A DNA stretch of 64,000 nucleotides from JABWBP01 sp964522165 (GTDB lineage: Bacteria; Calditrichota; Calditrichia; RBG-13-44-9; J075): NCBI GenBank assembly GCA_964522165.1, contig CAZFVV010000006.1, positions 1-64,000 on the forward strand, read 5' to 3'. A program made the position numbers and the translations under genes. Position 1 is the first letter of the stretch. Each line of letters starts with the position of its first letter. Shown one piece after another: positions 35,094-43,155 of this stretch. The notes beneath the pieces were generated by a model. It worked only from the letters and a program-made list of their open reading frames with translations. It had not been told where the DNA came from and did not search any database.

Positions 35094-37058
35094 CTACCCC
35101 TCCCGCTGCACCATCACCATAGTGATATCGTCGTGCGGCTGAACGTCCTCCATAAAGCCATGCAGGGATTCCAAAATGGCTTCCCGCATTTGCAGAATAT
35201 TTCGCTTCTCTGCCGCGAGGCAGGAGCGCAGCAGGCCCGCCTCGCCGAATTCCAACTGCCGGGCGTTGCGGGCTTCGATGAGGCCGTCGGTATAGAGTAC
35301 CAGGGTTTCGAAAGGCTTCAATTCCAGCGCCGCTTCTTCCAGGCTGCGTTCGAAAACGTCCCCGGGATCCAGCCCCAGGCCGATGCCGGCGGGGGTGAGG
35401 AACTGGTGCTCCCCGTTTGTTCCGATTTTCAGGAGCGAGTTATGCCCGGCCCGGGAGAAGACAAAGCGATGGGCGGGAATTTCCAGCACCCCATAAATCA
35501 TGGTAATAAAAGATTGCCGGTCGATATTGCCGAATAATTTCCGGTTCAGCTCGCTGAGAAGCTGCCGGGGAGAGCGGTACACCGAGGTAAGCTGCACCAT
35601 CATGCCCTTCAGCTCTGCCATGTAGAAGGAAGCGGAAGTACCCTTGCCGCTCACGTCCGCAATGACCACGCCTAAGTGGGTTTCATCCAGGCGGAAGAAA
35701 TCGAAATAATCGCCCCCCACTTCGTAAGCGGATTGGCAGATGCCATCGAAGCAGAAGCCGTCCACCACCGGCATGTGGGCGGGCAGAAGCCGGCGCTGCA
35801 TCTCGCGGGCAATTTCCAACTCCCGTTTGAGGCGTTCCTGCTCGCGCAGCTCTTCGTAGAGCAGGGAATTCTCCAGGGCCAGGGCGGCCTGCCCGGCCAG
35901 CATGGCGGCAAAGTGGCGCTCCTTGGGACTGAAACTTTCCTTGTCCGGCGGCAGGGCAAAAAACAGCAGGCCGAAAAGTTCATCTTTCACCGGCATGGGC
36001 ATCAGCAGGCCGGCTTCGTCTTCCGGGGTATGGTGCAGCGCTTCCATAATGTCCGGGGGAGCGGAATGGACCATAAAGCCGTCTTTTCGCTTCAGGAGGA
36101 ATTTTTCGACCTGTCCATTAAGTTCCAAAGGGGGATAGAGGTTCTTCTTCTCTTCCGAAACGGTGATTTCGTGAAAAGCGCCGTGGGAGTTCCGGCGGCG
36201 AATGTAGAGCCGGGTGGATCCCGCGCCGATGGCGCTTTTCAGGCGCTCCCGCACCAGCGGGGCCAGGCGGTCGAATTGAAAAGTGGCGCTCAGCTCGTAG
36301 CCTAAGCTTTCGATGAACTGGCGTTCCCGCAACCCCTCGATCATGGTGTTGAAGGAGTGCCCCAACTGGGCGATCTCGTCATGGGTTTGGGGGCGCACTT
36401 TCTGTTCTAAGTTGCCCTCGTTCACCGCCTTCATGGCCCGGTTCAGGCGCTCCAGTGGGCGGGTGAGCCGGCGGCTGATGAGTACCGACACGAAACTGGC
36501 CAGCAGGATAAAAAACAATCCCAGGCCGATGTTGAGCAAAATTCCCCGGTTCAATTCCCGGTTAATAGCGATCACCGAAAAGCCCACGTGAACGCTGCCC
36601 AACACCCGGTCCCCGACCTGGATATTGACCCGCTCGGTCTGCAAATCCGGTTTGCTCTCTTCCGCTACCGCCCCGTTATCCAGGCGGCGTACGATGTCGG
36701 CCTGCATTCTGCGGGTCAAGAGCGGGCGGTCGTATTCGATCAGGTCGGAGTTAAGGGTATGGGCGCGGAGCGCGCCGCGGTCGTCGAAAATGGCGATGTA
36801 AACGACGTCTTTATTGAACGCCATCAACTGGGAGATGTAATCCTGGTAGGTATTCCAATCCTGCCGGTCCAACAACTGCATGGTAGCAATGTTGCGGGCA
36901 ATACGATGGATCTGGGAGGCCGCGGCGGCGCGCCGGGATTCGATTTCCCGGATGGTAAAGAAATAGGTAACGCTGACCATGATTACCGTAACCAGCACGG
37001 TGGAAAGCAGGATGAATTTTGTACGCAGGTTGATCTTCAACAAACGGCTCCCGGACAA
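35094..37058 (-). CDS. Membrane HAMP-GAF-SpoIIE (PPM) serine phosphatase
   Basis: 654 residues. TM1 (~13-33), an extracytoplasmic sensor region (~35-170), TM2 (~178-198), HAMP (~200-252, RRLTRPLERLNRAMKAVNEG), GAF (~265-410) and a SpoIIE/RsbU-type phosphatase domain (~430-650) with intact acids: YEVGGDYFDFF, VVIADVSGKGTSAS, LVLYTDGLIEARN, HDDITMVMVQ. Such phosphatases usually dephosphorylate an anti-sigma antagonist in a partner-switching pathway. No RsbW-like kinase or STAS antagonist is in the window, so the target is elsewhere or different. Confidence 0.92.
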   Translation of the reverse strand: MSGSRLLKINLRTKFILLSTVLVTVIMVSVTYFFTIREIESRRAAAASQIHRIARNIATMQLLDRQDWNTYQDYISQLMAFNKDVVYIAIFDDRGALRAHTLNSDLIEYDRPLLTRRMQADIVRRLDNGAVAEESKPDLQTERVNIQVGDRVLGSVHVGFSVIAINRELNRGILLNIGLGLFFILLASFVSVLISRRLTRPLERLNRAMKAVNEGNLEQKVRPQTHDEIAQLGHSFNTMIEGLRERQFIESLGYELSATFQFDRLAPLVRERLKSAIGAGSTRLYIRRRNSHGAFHEITVSEEKKNLYPPLELNGQVEKFLLKRKDGFMVHSAPPDIMEALHHTPEDEAGLLMPMPVKDELFGLLFFALPPDKESFSPKERHFAAMLAGQAALALENSLLYEELREQERLKRELEIAREMQRRLLPAHMPVVDGFCFDGICQSAYEVGGDYFDFFRLDETHLGVVIADVSGKGTSASFYMAELKGMMVQLTSVYRSPRQLLSELNRKLFGNIDRQSFITMIYGVLEIPAHRFVFSRAGHNSLLKIGTNGEHQFLTPAGIGLGLDPGDVFERSLEEAALELKPFETLVLYTDGLIEARNARQLEFGEAGLLRSCLAAEKRNILQMREAILESLHGFMEDVQPHDDITMVMVQREG

Positions 37059-37138
37059 TAGCGGTGGAATTTACAAACGAACTTCAAACTATCCAACGCG
37101 ATTGTTTGGAAATCGTTGCGTTTGCCAGCGAAGTGCAG

Positions 37139-37253
37139 CGGAGTGCAAAACTTCAGTTTTGCCAGTGAAAGCATGAATGCCGTGGAAGGAGTTGGCGTTC
37201 AGGCAGGTTCCCTCCGGTCTCTGTCCCTGCAGAACTAAAGTTTTGCACTCCGG
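37139..37253. mobile_element. Inverted-repeat element, GAGTGCAAAACTT family
   Basis: CGGAGTGCAAAACTTCAGTT at 37139 and AAAGTTTTGCACTCCGG at 37237-37253 are inverted copies about 75 bases apart. A single copy lies at 2925-2948. It occupies the gap between two minus-strand genes (37059-37260). There is no coding capacity. Confidence 0.7.
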
Positions 37254-37260
37254 CCCGCTT

Positions 37261-37926
37261 CTAAGCCGCGCCAATGCGCCGAATCTCATCCGATTCCAGA
37301 ATGCGGATTCCGGGGCGGTTTTCCCGGGCCACCTGCACGATGGCCGCGGCCACACTGCGAGCGTGAACGGGTTTATAGCGCGCCGGTATGGCAAATCCGA
37401 ACAGGCCGCTCAGGAATTTGGCAATATCTTCTCCCGGGCGGGATTCCCGGCGGTCGCCTAACAGCAGGGAGGGCCGGAAGATGGTCAGCGCCGGGTAGCC
37501 CAGTGTTTTCAGCGCTTCTTCCAATTCCCCTTTGACGCGGCTGTAGAAAATCCGCGAGCGGGCGTCCGCCCCGCTGGAGGAGACCAGCAGGAGGTGCTCC
37601 GCGCCGTTTTCCCGGGCGATGCGGGCCAGCTCGTAGGCGTAGGTGAAATCGACTTTGTAGAAATTTTCTTGCGACCCGGCTTTTTTGATCGTCGTTCCCA
37701 GGGCGCAGATGACCCGACCGGCGGAAATCAGTTTGCGGTTATCCCCCGCCCGGTCGAAGTCGATGGCGTGGTTTTCCACCTTGGGATGTTGCCCCTCCGC
37801 CGGGAGGGGGCGGCGGGTAAGCGTGATGACGCGCTGCCAGGAATCATCGGCGCAGAGCAATTTCAGGCATTCGCCGCCGACCAGGCCGGTGGCGCCTAAC
37901 AGCAGAACGGATTGGGGGGTAGCCAT
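37261..37926 (-). CDS. NAD(P)-binding oxidoreductase, HTATIP2/SDR-like
   Basis: 221 residues from ATG 37926, which has AAAGGAG five bases upstream. The frame is open for 56 more codons, but that part comes from repeat-rich DNA. Atypical short-chain dehydrogenase fold: LLLGATGLVGGECLKLL (GxxGxxG dinucleotide loop), VICALGTTIKKAGSQ, LLLVSSSGADARS, FYSRVKGELEEAL (Tyr-x-x-x-Lys in YSRVK), LTIFRPSLLLGDR. It is close to the HTATIP2/YbjT type of NAD(P)H-binding proteins, whose substrates are mostly unknown. Confidence 0.88.
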   Translation of the reverse strand: MATPQSVLLLGATGLVGGECLKLLCADDSWQRVITLTRRPLPAEGQHPKVENHAIDFDRAGDNRKLISAGRVICALGTTIKKAGSQENFYKVDFTYAYELARIARENGAEHLLLVSSSGADARSRIFYSRVKGELEEALKTLGYPALTIFRPSLLLGDRRESRPGEDIAKFLSGLFGFAIPARYKPVHARSVAAAIVQVARENRPGIRILESDEIRRIGAA

Positions 37927-37939
37927 GGGGTCTCCTTTA

Positions 37940-38060
37940 GTTTCACAAGTATGCAGTAGGCCAGTAGGCAGCCGCGTAAGCGCCACAGGGAAGTGGTGGC
38001 TTTCGTCAGTGGCTTCGCCATAAGCAGTAGCCAGGTGGGCAGTGCTGAAGCCTTGTTCCA
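37940..38060. repeat. Word-rich intergenic DNA (CAGTAGGC / CAGTGGCTTCGCC words)
   Basis: TGCAGTAGGCCAGTAGGCAG, GTCAGTGGCTTCGCC and CAGTAGCCAGGTGGGCAG follow one another. Related words AGGCAGTAGGCAGAAGCAG appear at ~47496-47525 and GGCTTCGCC at 9085-9093. No gene; in-frame translation through it is accidental. Confidence 0.5.
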
Positions 38061-38123
38061 CAGGAGCCGCGTCGTGGCACTCCGGGCAATGCAAAATTCA
38101 ACGCCAGTTCGTATATAAAAAAC

Positions 38124-38164
38124 GCCGAAACGAACGGCGCCTTGCGGCAACCGCTCGTTTCGGC
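38124..38164 (-). terminator. Intrinsic terminator of the carboxypeptidase-regulatory-like T9SS gene
   Basis: GCCGAAACGA (38124-38133) and TCGTTTCGGC (38155-38164) form a 10-bp stem with a 21-base loop that itself holds GC-rich pairing (CGGCGCCTTGCGG). On the minus strand it is followed by GTTTTTTATA, placed 25 bases after the stop codon at 38190. Confidence 0.8.
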
Positions 38165-38189
38165 TGGCTGGTTTGCCGTCTAATCGGCG

Positions 38190-40643
38190 TTATTTGCTTA
38201 AAACCATCCGGCGGGTCAGTTTCAGCTTACCTGCCTCGAGAACATAGAAATAAATTCCCGACGCCGCCTGCTGACCGTTTTGATACTTGCCGTTCCAGAT
38301 CAATTCATATTGGCCGGCCGGCAGGTTCTCGTTCACCAACTCTTTTACCGCCTGGCCGAGAATGTTATAGATCACCAGCCGGGTTTGCTGAGCCTGCGGC
38401 AGGGCAAAGCGGATGGTGGTAGCAGGGTTGAATGGATTGGGATAGTTCTGCGCCAGTTCCACGGTTGCGGGGAGACCGGCCTGCCCGCCCGGCTCCACCC
38501 CGGTGGTAACCTGGGCCAGGTCGAAATTCACCACCATGGTGTTCCCGGCGGCGGCGTTGAACTGGATCACTTCCGATTCGCTCTGGTAACTGATCTTGCT
38601 GGCCTGCACGGTATAGTCGCCGTTGACCATGCCGGCAACCTGGTAGCCTCCCTGGGCGTCGGTAAAATCATAGCCGATCACTTCCCCGGCGTCATTCAAG
38701 ATGGTCAAAAACACCCCGGAAAGCGGCCCGCCGCTCATGTTCAGCACCGTTCCGGCCACCATGCCGCCGGCGGGATTGTTATTCACCGGGGTCAGCGCGG
38801 CGTCGATGCCGGTAACTGCGCCGAAAGCCGGCACTGCGATGGCCTCTTCCCAGGTAAGGGCATTGTCAAAGAATTCCGGGACGTGCCCGTTCGCGGCAAA
38901 AAGAATGATATGGGGATGGGGATCCAATCCATCCAGGGTGTAATTCCCGGAGGAATCCGCGAAGGTGAAAACGATCCGCCCGGTGAAAATATCGGAGCCG
39001 ACCACGAACGCCCCGGCCAGCGCCGCGCCGTTGTCGCTGGTAACGGTTCCGCTGATAGAGTTGTTGGTGGGTGTGCCGACCGGGTCGAGGGTAAAATCAA
39101 TCCCGGTAATCACCGTGTCGCCGAATACGAAGATCGGGTCGGCAAGGAAAATAGCCGGTTTCTCCTGCCAGAATTCAATCAAATATTCCTCTTTTTCCGC
39201 GGAAGCGATGAATACCCCAAAAGGAAAGCGAACCGTACTGACCTCAATGGCGTAATTTCCCTGCGCGTCGGTCAGGCCGGTAAAAATCAGCGAATCGCCG
39301 ATAACTCCCCCGGCATTGGATGAAAAGATGGTCACCAGGGCGTTTTCTAAGGGCTGGGCGTTGTTGTCGGTTACCTGGCCGCTGATAGTGGCGGTGATGG
39401 GGCTGAGCGAATCGGGCACTCCAAAGTCGATTCCCCCGGTAACCTGGTTTTCAAAAACCTGCACGATGCTGGCCTCCGCGATGGAGTGCACATCGTCGTA
39501 ATATTCCTGGTAGTAATAGGGGAGAGCGGGATGGCCTACTACCACGGAGACGATGTAATCTCCCACCGGCAGCTCCGCGGAATACTGCCCCTGGGCGTCG
39601 CTGATGGCAAAATGATGCGGGAAGCCGTTGACGGTGATAAATTCCAGGAACGCGCCCTCCACCGGCTCGCCGCTGCCGTCAAAGGTCACCGCGCCGGAAA
39701 TCGTGCCGCGGGGCAGGGGAATGAAGGGGATCAGGAAGAAATCCAGCGTATTCGGCCCTTCTTGAATGGGATAATTGGGCAGGTGGCGGGGGTGGAATCC
39801 GTCCGCGTAACAGGAAACGTGGTAGAACCCGGGAGCAATGCCGGAAATGCTATAACTCCCGTCGGGATTGTTCATGGTGCGGTAAAAGAGGGAATCGCCG
39901 GTGGCGGGATCGTAGCGGAGCAGCTCGATAAACGCCGGAAATACCGGATCGGGGAAAGTGTTCAGGGAATCGGCGCTGAATACAAAGCCGCTCAGGGTTC
40001 CCAGCCCTCCCGCGAGGGTATCAGGGATCAGGAAAATATCCAGATCAGTGATCTGGGTATTAGGCTCTACCTGGATAGGGAAGTTGCCGAAGAAGGGGAG
40101 GTACCCCGGGGCATGGGCGGTCAGGAAATAAACCCCCGGCATGATCTCTTCGAAAAGGTAATCTCCGATGGAGTCGCTGAAGGTCTGGTAAAAAATAGCC
40201 CCGGCGTGCGCCAGTCCCACCCAGGCGCCGGAGATGGAAGCCGCGCTCTGGGCGTCGAACACCGTTCCGGCAATGTAATTATTGAGCGGCGGCCCCAGGG
40301 GCAGCAGTTGGAAATCTACGGTGATGCCCGTGGTGTTGGGAGAAATCACAAACGGTCCCTGGAGGATGCGCTGATAACCGGGGTGGTCGGCGGAAACGAA
40401 ATAGGTTGCCGGCACCGCATTATTGATGAGGTAACTGCCGTTGGGCAGGGTAGTTGCCGTATAGATGATGGAATCACCCATGGCGGGATCGAACCCGAAA
40501 GCGACGATGGACGCCCCCTCCACCGGCAGGCCGGTTAGCGAATCGGTGACGGTTCCGTTTATAAATGCGGCGCGGGCCGGGAAGGCCAGGGTCGCGAAAA
40601 ATACCAGCGCCGCCGTGCTGAGGAACAGTTTGGAAAATTTCAT
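38190..40643 (-). CDS. Secreted protein of repeated carboxypeptidase-regulatory-like domains with T9SS tail
   Basis: 817 residues with signal peptide (MKFSKLFLSTAALVFFATLA, ending ARA). About six or seven repeats of ~85-105 residues of the carboxypeptidase D regulatory-like/SdrD B type, each starting like ISGTVTDxxxxPLxGAxV and ending with an 'xGSYxIxGLxPGxY' strand pair. The C-terminus has NYPNPFNPATTIRFALPQAQ.. and ASGIYFYVLEAG.. as T9SS type A tail. No catalytic residues: likely a stalk or adhesive surface protein. Single gene with its own terminator. Confidence 0.88.
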   Translation of the reverse strand: MKFSKLFLSTAALVFFATLAFPARAAFINGTVTDSLTGLPVEGASIVAFGFDPAMGDSIIYTATTLPNGSYLINNAVPATYFVSADHPGYQRILQGPFVISPNTTGITVDFQLLPLGPPLNNYIAGTVFDAQSAASISGAWVGLAHAGAIFYQTFSDSIGDYLFEEIMPGVYFLTAHAPGYLPFFGNFPIQVEPNTQITDLDIFLIPDTLAGGLGTLSGFVFSADSLNTFPDPVFPAFIELLRYDPATGDSLFYRTMNNPDGSYSISGIAPGFYHVSCYADGFHPRHLPNYPIQEGPNTLDFFLIPFIPLPRGTISGAVTFDGSGEPVEGAFLEFITVNGFPHHFAISDAQGQYSAELPVGDYIVSVVVGHPALPYYYQEYYDDVHSIAEASIVQVFENQVTGGIDFGVPDSLSPITATISGQVTDNNAQPLENALVTIFSSNAGGVIGDSLIFTGLTDAQGNYAIEVSTVRFPFGVFIASAEKEEYLIEFWQEKPAIFLADPIFVFGDTVITGIDFTLDPVGTPTNNSISGTVTSDNGAALAGAFVVGSDIFTGRIVFTFADSSGNYTLDGLDPHPHIILFAANGHVPEFFDNALTWEEAIAVPAFGAVTGIDAALTPVNNNPAGGMVAGTVLNMSGGPLSGVFLTILNDAGEVIGYDFTDAQGGYQVAGMVNGDYTVQASKISYQSESEVIQFNAAAGNTMVVNFDLAQVTTGVEPGGQAGLPATVELAQNYPNPFNPATTIRFALPQAQQTRLVIYNILGQAVKELVNENLPAGQYELIWNGKYQNGQQAASGIYFYVLEAGKLKLTRRMVLSK

Positions 40644-40942
40644 ATTACCTCCTGAAGAAAAGGGTTATAAGAGCGTTTATTTTTTTCCAGCCGCCAAAAT
40701 CAACAGTTTTATATATCCAAATTCGATGCCAGGCGGGGCCGATTGTACCGGGGAAGCGGTTTGAATCCCCTTTCGGCTTATTTTCAGTCGCCAGTGAGAG
40801 GGTAAGTGATGAATAATACCGGCGACGCGCCACCCACTTGCCTATCTCTCACCACTAACCCACTCACCCACTCACTATTTTGGTACGAAAATTTTTCGCA
40901 GCAGCGCAGATTCTTCGTGGTGAGATCTGCATCATCCCCCGC
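40644..40942. other. Intergenic region with CACTCACC word repeat
   Basis: About 300 bases. 40791-40880 has GCCAGTGAGAGGGTAAGTGA against CACCACTAACCCACTCACCC, an imperfect inverted word repeat. The 5' part (40644-40790) is the leader of the minus-strand T9SS gene; an AT-rich segment near 40675-40720 may hold its promoter but no clear boxes are seen. Confidence 0.5.
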
Positions 40943-41800
40943 TTACAAAGTGAGCGCCATGCGCATTTGTATCGCGGGAGAGGTTTTCCCGGAGAAATGG
41001 AATTCCGGCAAAATTCGCCAGCGAAGCGTGTTTTGCGCCTTTGGCTGCCCGGAATTCTCCTTTTGCGAAAAATAGAGCAGGTCCACCTGGGCGTAGAGCC
41101 AGACCGCGGCGTAAGCTGCGACCAGCAAATTGCGCTTCCGGTAAGCGGAATCGTAAGCCTGGTAGCGAGTCTCGATCAGGGCCGGATCGGTTTCGTTCAG
41201 GTAGGCGTCTTCTTTTACGCGGGTTTCGCTGGTGAAGTAGATTGCCGATCCCAGAGCGCCGACCCCCAGGGCGGCAATCAACCAGCCCTTAGCGGAATGG
41301 CCGCTGGCCAGATGCCCCCAGCCGGGTAGCAGCAGGGAGCGCAGGATCGCCCCGCGGGACGGGGGACCGCCCGAAGCCGGGATTAGATTTTGCAGGGCTG
41401 GCATGTTCATGGCGCTGTCCGGAGGCGAGGGAGCCTTCTGGCCGGCCAGGAACTCCGTGCGGGTTTCCTCAAAAAAACGGATGATCTTTGGCGAGGTTTT
41501 TACCGAATCCCATTGAAAATTCGCCTGGATGTGCAGGATGGCTAAAAATTCATTGGCGCAGGCCTGCCGCCCTCCCAGGGAATAATAGGCAATCGCCCTC
41601 ATGCGATGAATTTCCAACGAGTCTCGGGACGATAAATTTTCCCGCTCGGCCAGCAGTCGGGCGGAAAGCGAAATCACCTCCGGGTAGTCGAATGATTCTA
41701 ATTTCTGTTGGATGGTTTCCAGCGACAGCGAATCGGGCTGCGCATGAGCGCCGGAAGAGAATCCCCACAAGAGAAGCCAGAGCCAGCAACATTTTTTCAT
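40943..41800 (-). CDS. Exported DUF5683-like membrane protein
   Basis: 285 residues with signal peptide (MKKCCWLWLLLWGFSSGAHA). Residues ~20-125 look helical and TPR-like. Residues ~150-240 have SLLLPGWGHLASGHSAKGWL followed by a hydrophobic segment (LIAALGVGALGSAIYF) and a second (LLVAAYAAVWLYAQVDLLYF), the pattern of DUF5683/'PGWGQ' proteins of FCB envelopes. The function of the family is unknown. Its ATG overlaps the TGA of the Kelch gene (ATGA), so it is translated after it. Confidence 0.75.
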   Translation of the reverse strand: MKKCCWLWLLLWGFSSGAHAQPDSLSLETIQQKLESFDYPEVISLSARLLAERENLSSRDSLEIHRMRAIAYYSLGGRQACANEFLAILHIQANFQWDSVKTSPKIIRFFEETRTEFLAGQKAPSPPDSAMNMPALQNLIPASGGPPSRGAILRSLLLPGWGHLASGHSAKGWLIAALGVGALGSAIYFTSETRVKEDAYLNETDPALIETRYQAYDSAYRKRNLLVAAYAAVWLYAQVDLLYFSQKENSGQPKAQNTLRWRILPEFHFSGKTSPAIQMRMALTL

Positions 41801-43095
41801 TGCATGAGGATCATTTTTTTGACATCCGTGAAATCGCCGCTGCTCAGTTTATAGAAATAGACGCCGCTGCTCACCTGCGTTCCGCGCCGATCCCGGCCAT
41901 CCCAGAGCAGCCGGTAAGTTCCCGGCTGCTGGGGGGCGTCCACTAAAGTTGCGATAAGCTGCCCTAAAACGGAGTATATTTCCAGGCGAACGTGAACGGC
42001 TCTACCGAGCCGGTATGCGATGGTGGTAGCAGAATTAAAGGGATTGGGATAGTTGGGATGAAGCTCGAAATCAACCGCGAATGCCAACGGCGGTTCCGGC
42101 AAAGCAGTGGGAAGATCCAGCTTTTCTACCCAGGGAACCAGGAATCCGAACTGATCCACTCCGCCAAAAACATAGATGGAATTCATATAGCGCACTGCGG
42201 CCAGGTCGCGCCGGCTCACGTTCAGGGAAGGCCCGGGCTGGGTGGTGTTTCCGCCGGCGGGGTTGACGGTGTAGATCGCAACTGAGTCCAACGCCGAAGG
42301 AAAGGCATTCTCGTTGTAACCCCCGATGATATAGATTTGCTGATCGTTCACCGCCACCGCCGCCCCTCCGGCGCGCTCCCGGGGCAGGCTGCTCACTTCC
42401 TGGAAGCCGTGATCGAGGGTATTAAACTTATAAACCCGCCGGGAAATCCCGAACCGCGCTCCCCCGAAGATGTAAATATCGTCGCCGAGGATGGCGGACA
42501 TCTGGTGATAGGGCAGGGGCGGGGCGTTGAACAGACTGTCTTCGGTGTAAGTAATGCTGGCCTGGTCTATATTATATTCCGCAATGTAGCTCAGCGGGAT
42601 GGTATCATTGCCCGCTGGTTGCCCGCCGATCAAATACATATTTCCGTTATGCAGCAGGCCGGCGGTGTTCCGGCGGTTGAACTCCGGGCTGAAGTTAAAC
42701 ACCACAGGGGGAGTATTGAAATCCCAGCGCTCCATGCTGAAGGCATAAGGGGGTCCGCTCAAGTTCCACACCCCCCCTGCATAATAGAGGGAATTTTCGT
42801 GGATCCCGGAAATAAATCCTGCCCGGCCGGTAATCATCAGAGTTCCCAGGCTGTCAATGCGATTGAGCCGGGGGTCGTAAACGAAGATCATGGGATTCAG
42901 AGAGGCGCCAATGGCCCCCGGATCATAATATCCTCCCAGGATATAAATGAGCGTATCTTTCGCGACCGCCTGGACCCCGGCCAGCGGAGGGATTTGTCCC
43001 ACCGTAATCCAGCTTGGGTTTTGCCCTCGCACTGATAGAATTGTTAGCAGGGAAAGCAGAAAAGCTGCGGTTATGGTAAAATTCAATCTCCTCAT
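41797..43095 (-). CDS. Secreted Kelch-repeat protein with T9SS tail
   Basis: 432 residues with signal peptide (MRRLNFTITAAFLLSLLTIL, ending SVRG). Residues ~30-335 are a six-bladed Kelch beta-propeller (LIYILGGYYDPG, MYLIGGQPAG, IYIFGGARFG, QQIYIIGGYNE, SIYVFGGVDQ). The tail NYPNPFNSATT, YSVLGQLIATL and SSGVYFYKLSSG is a T9SS sorting domain. Likely a surface protein that binds sugar or protein; no enzyme residues can be named. First of a coupled pair with the DUF5683-like gene. Confidence 0.9.
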   Translation of the reverse strand: MRRLNFTITAAFLLSLLTILSVRGQNPSWITVGQIPPLAGVQAVAKDTLIYILGGYYDPGAIGASLNPMIFVYDPRLNRIDSLGTLMITGRAGFISGIHENSLYYAGGVWNLSGPPYAFSMERWDFNTPPVVFNFSPEFNRRNTAGLLHNGNMYLIGGQPAGNDTIPLSYIAEYNIDQASITYTEDSLFNAPPLPYHQMSAILGDDIYIFGGARFGISRRVYKFNTLDHGFQEVSSLPRERAGGAAVAVNDQQIYIIGGYNENAFPSALDSVAIYTVNPAGGNTTQPGPSLNVSRRDLAAVRYMNSIYVFGGVDQFGFLVPWVEKLDLPTALPEPPLAFAVDFELHPNYPNPFNSATTIAYRLGRAVHVRLEIYSVLGQLIATLVDAPQQPGTYRLLWDGRDRRGTQVSSGVYFYKLSSGDFTDVKKMILMQ

Positions 43096-43155
43096 AAAAC
43101 GTACGAACCCTTTTTAAAGCTTGTGAGCAATTTGCATACCGAGTCCCCCAAAAGG

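Noticed and set aside
37927..38094. 56-residue N-terminal extension of the NAD(P)-binding protein
   Set aside because: Lies in word-repeat DNA; the AAAGGAG site and the Rossmann strand fit ATG 37926.
38280..40538. Two long plus-strand frames (347 and 350 codons) opposite the carboxypeptidase-regulatory-like protein
   Set aside because: Antisense shadows; the minus-strand protein has a signal peptide, repeats and sorting tail, whereas these have no domain or ribosome site.
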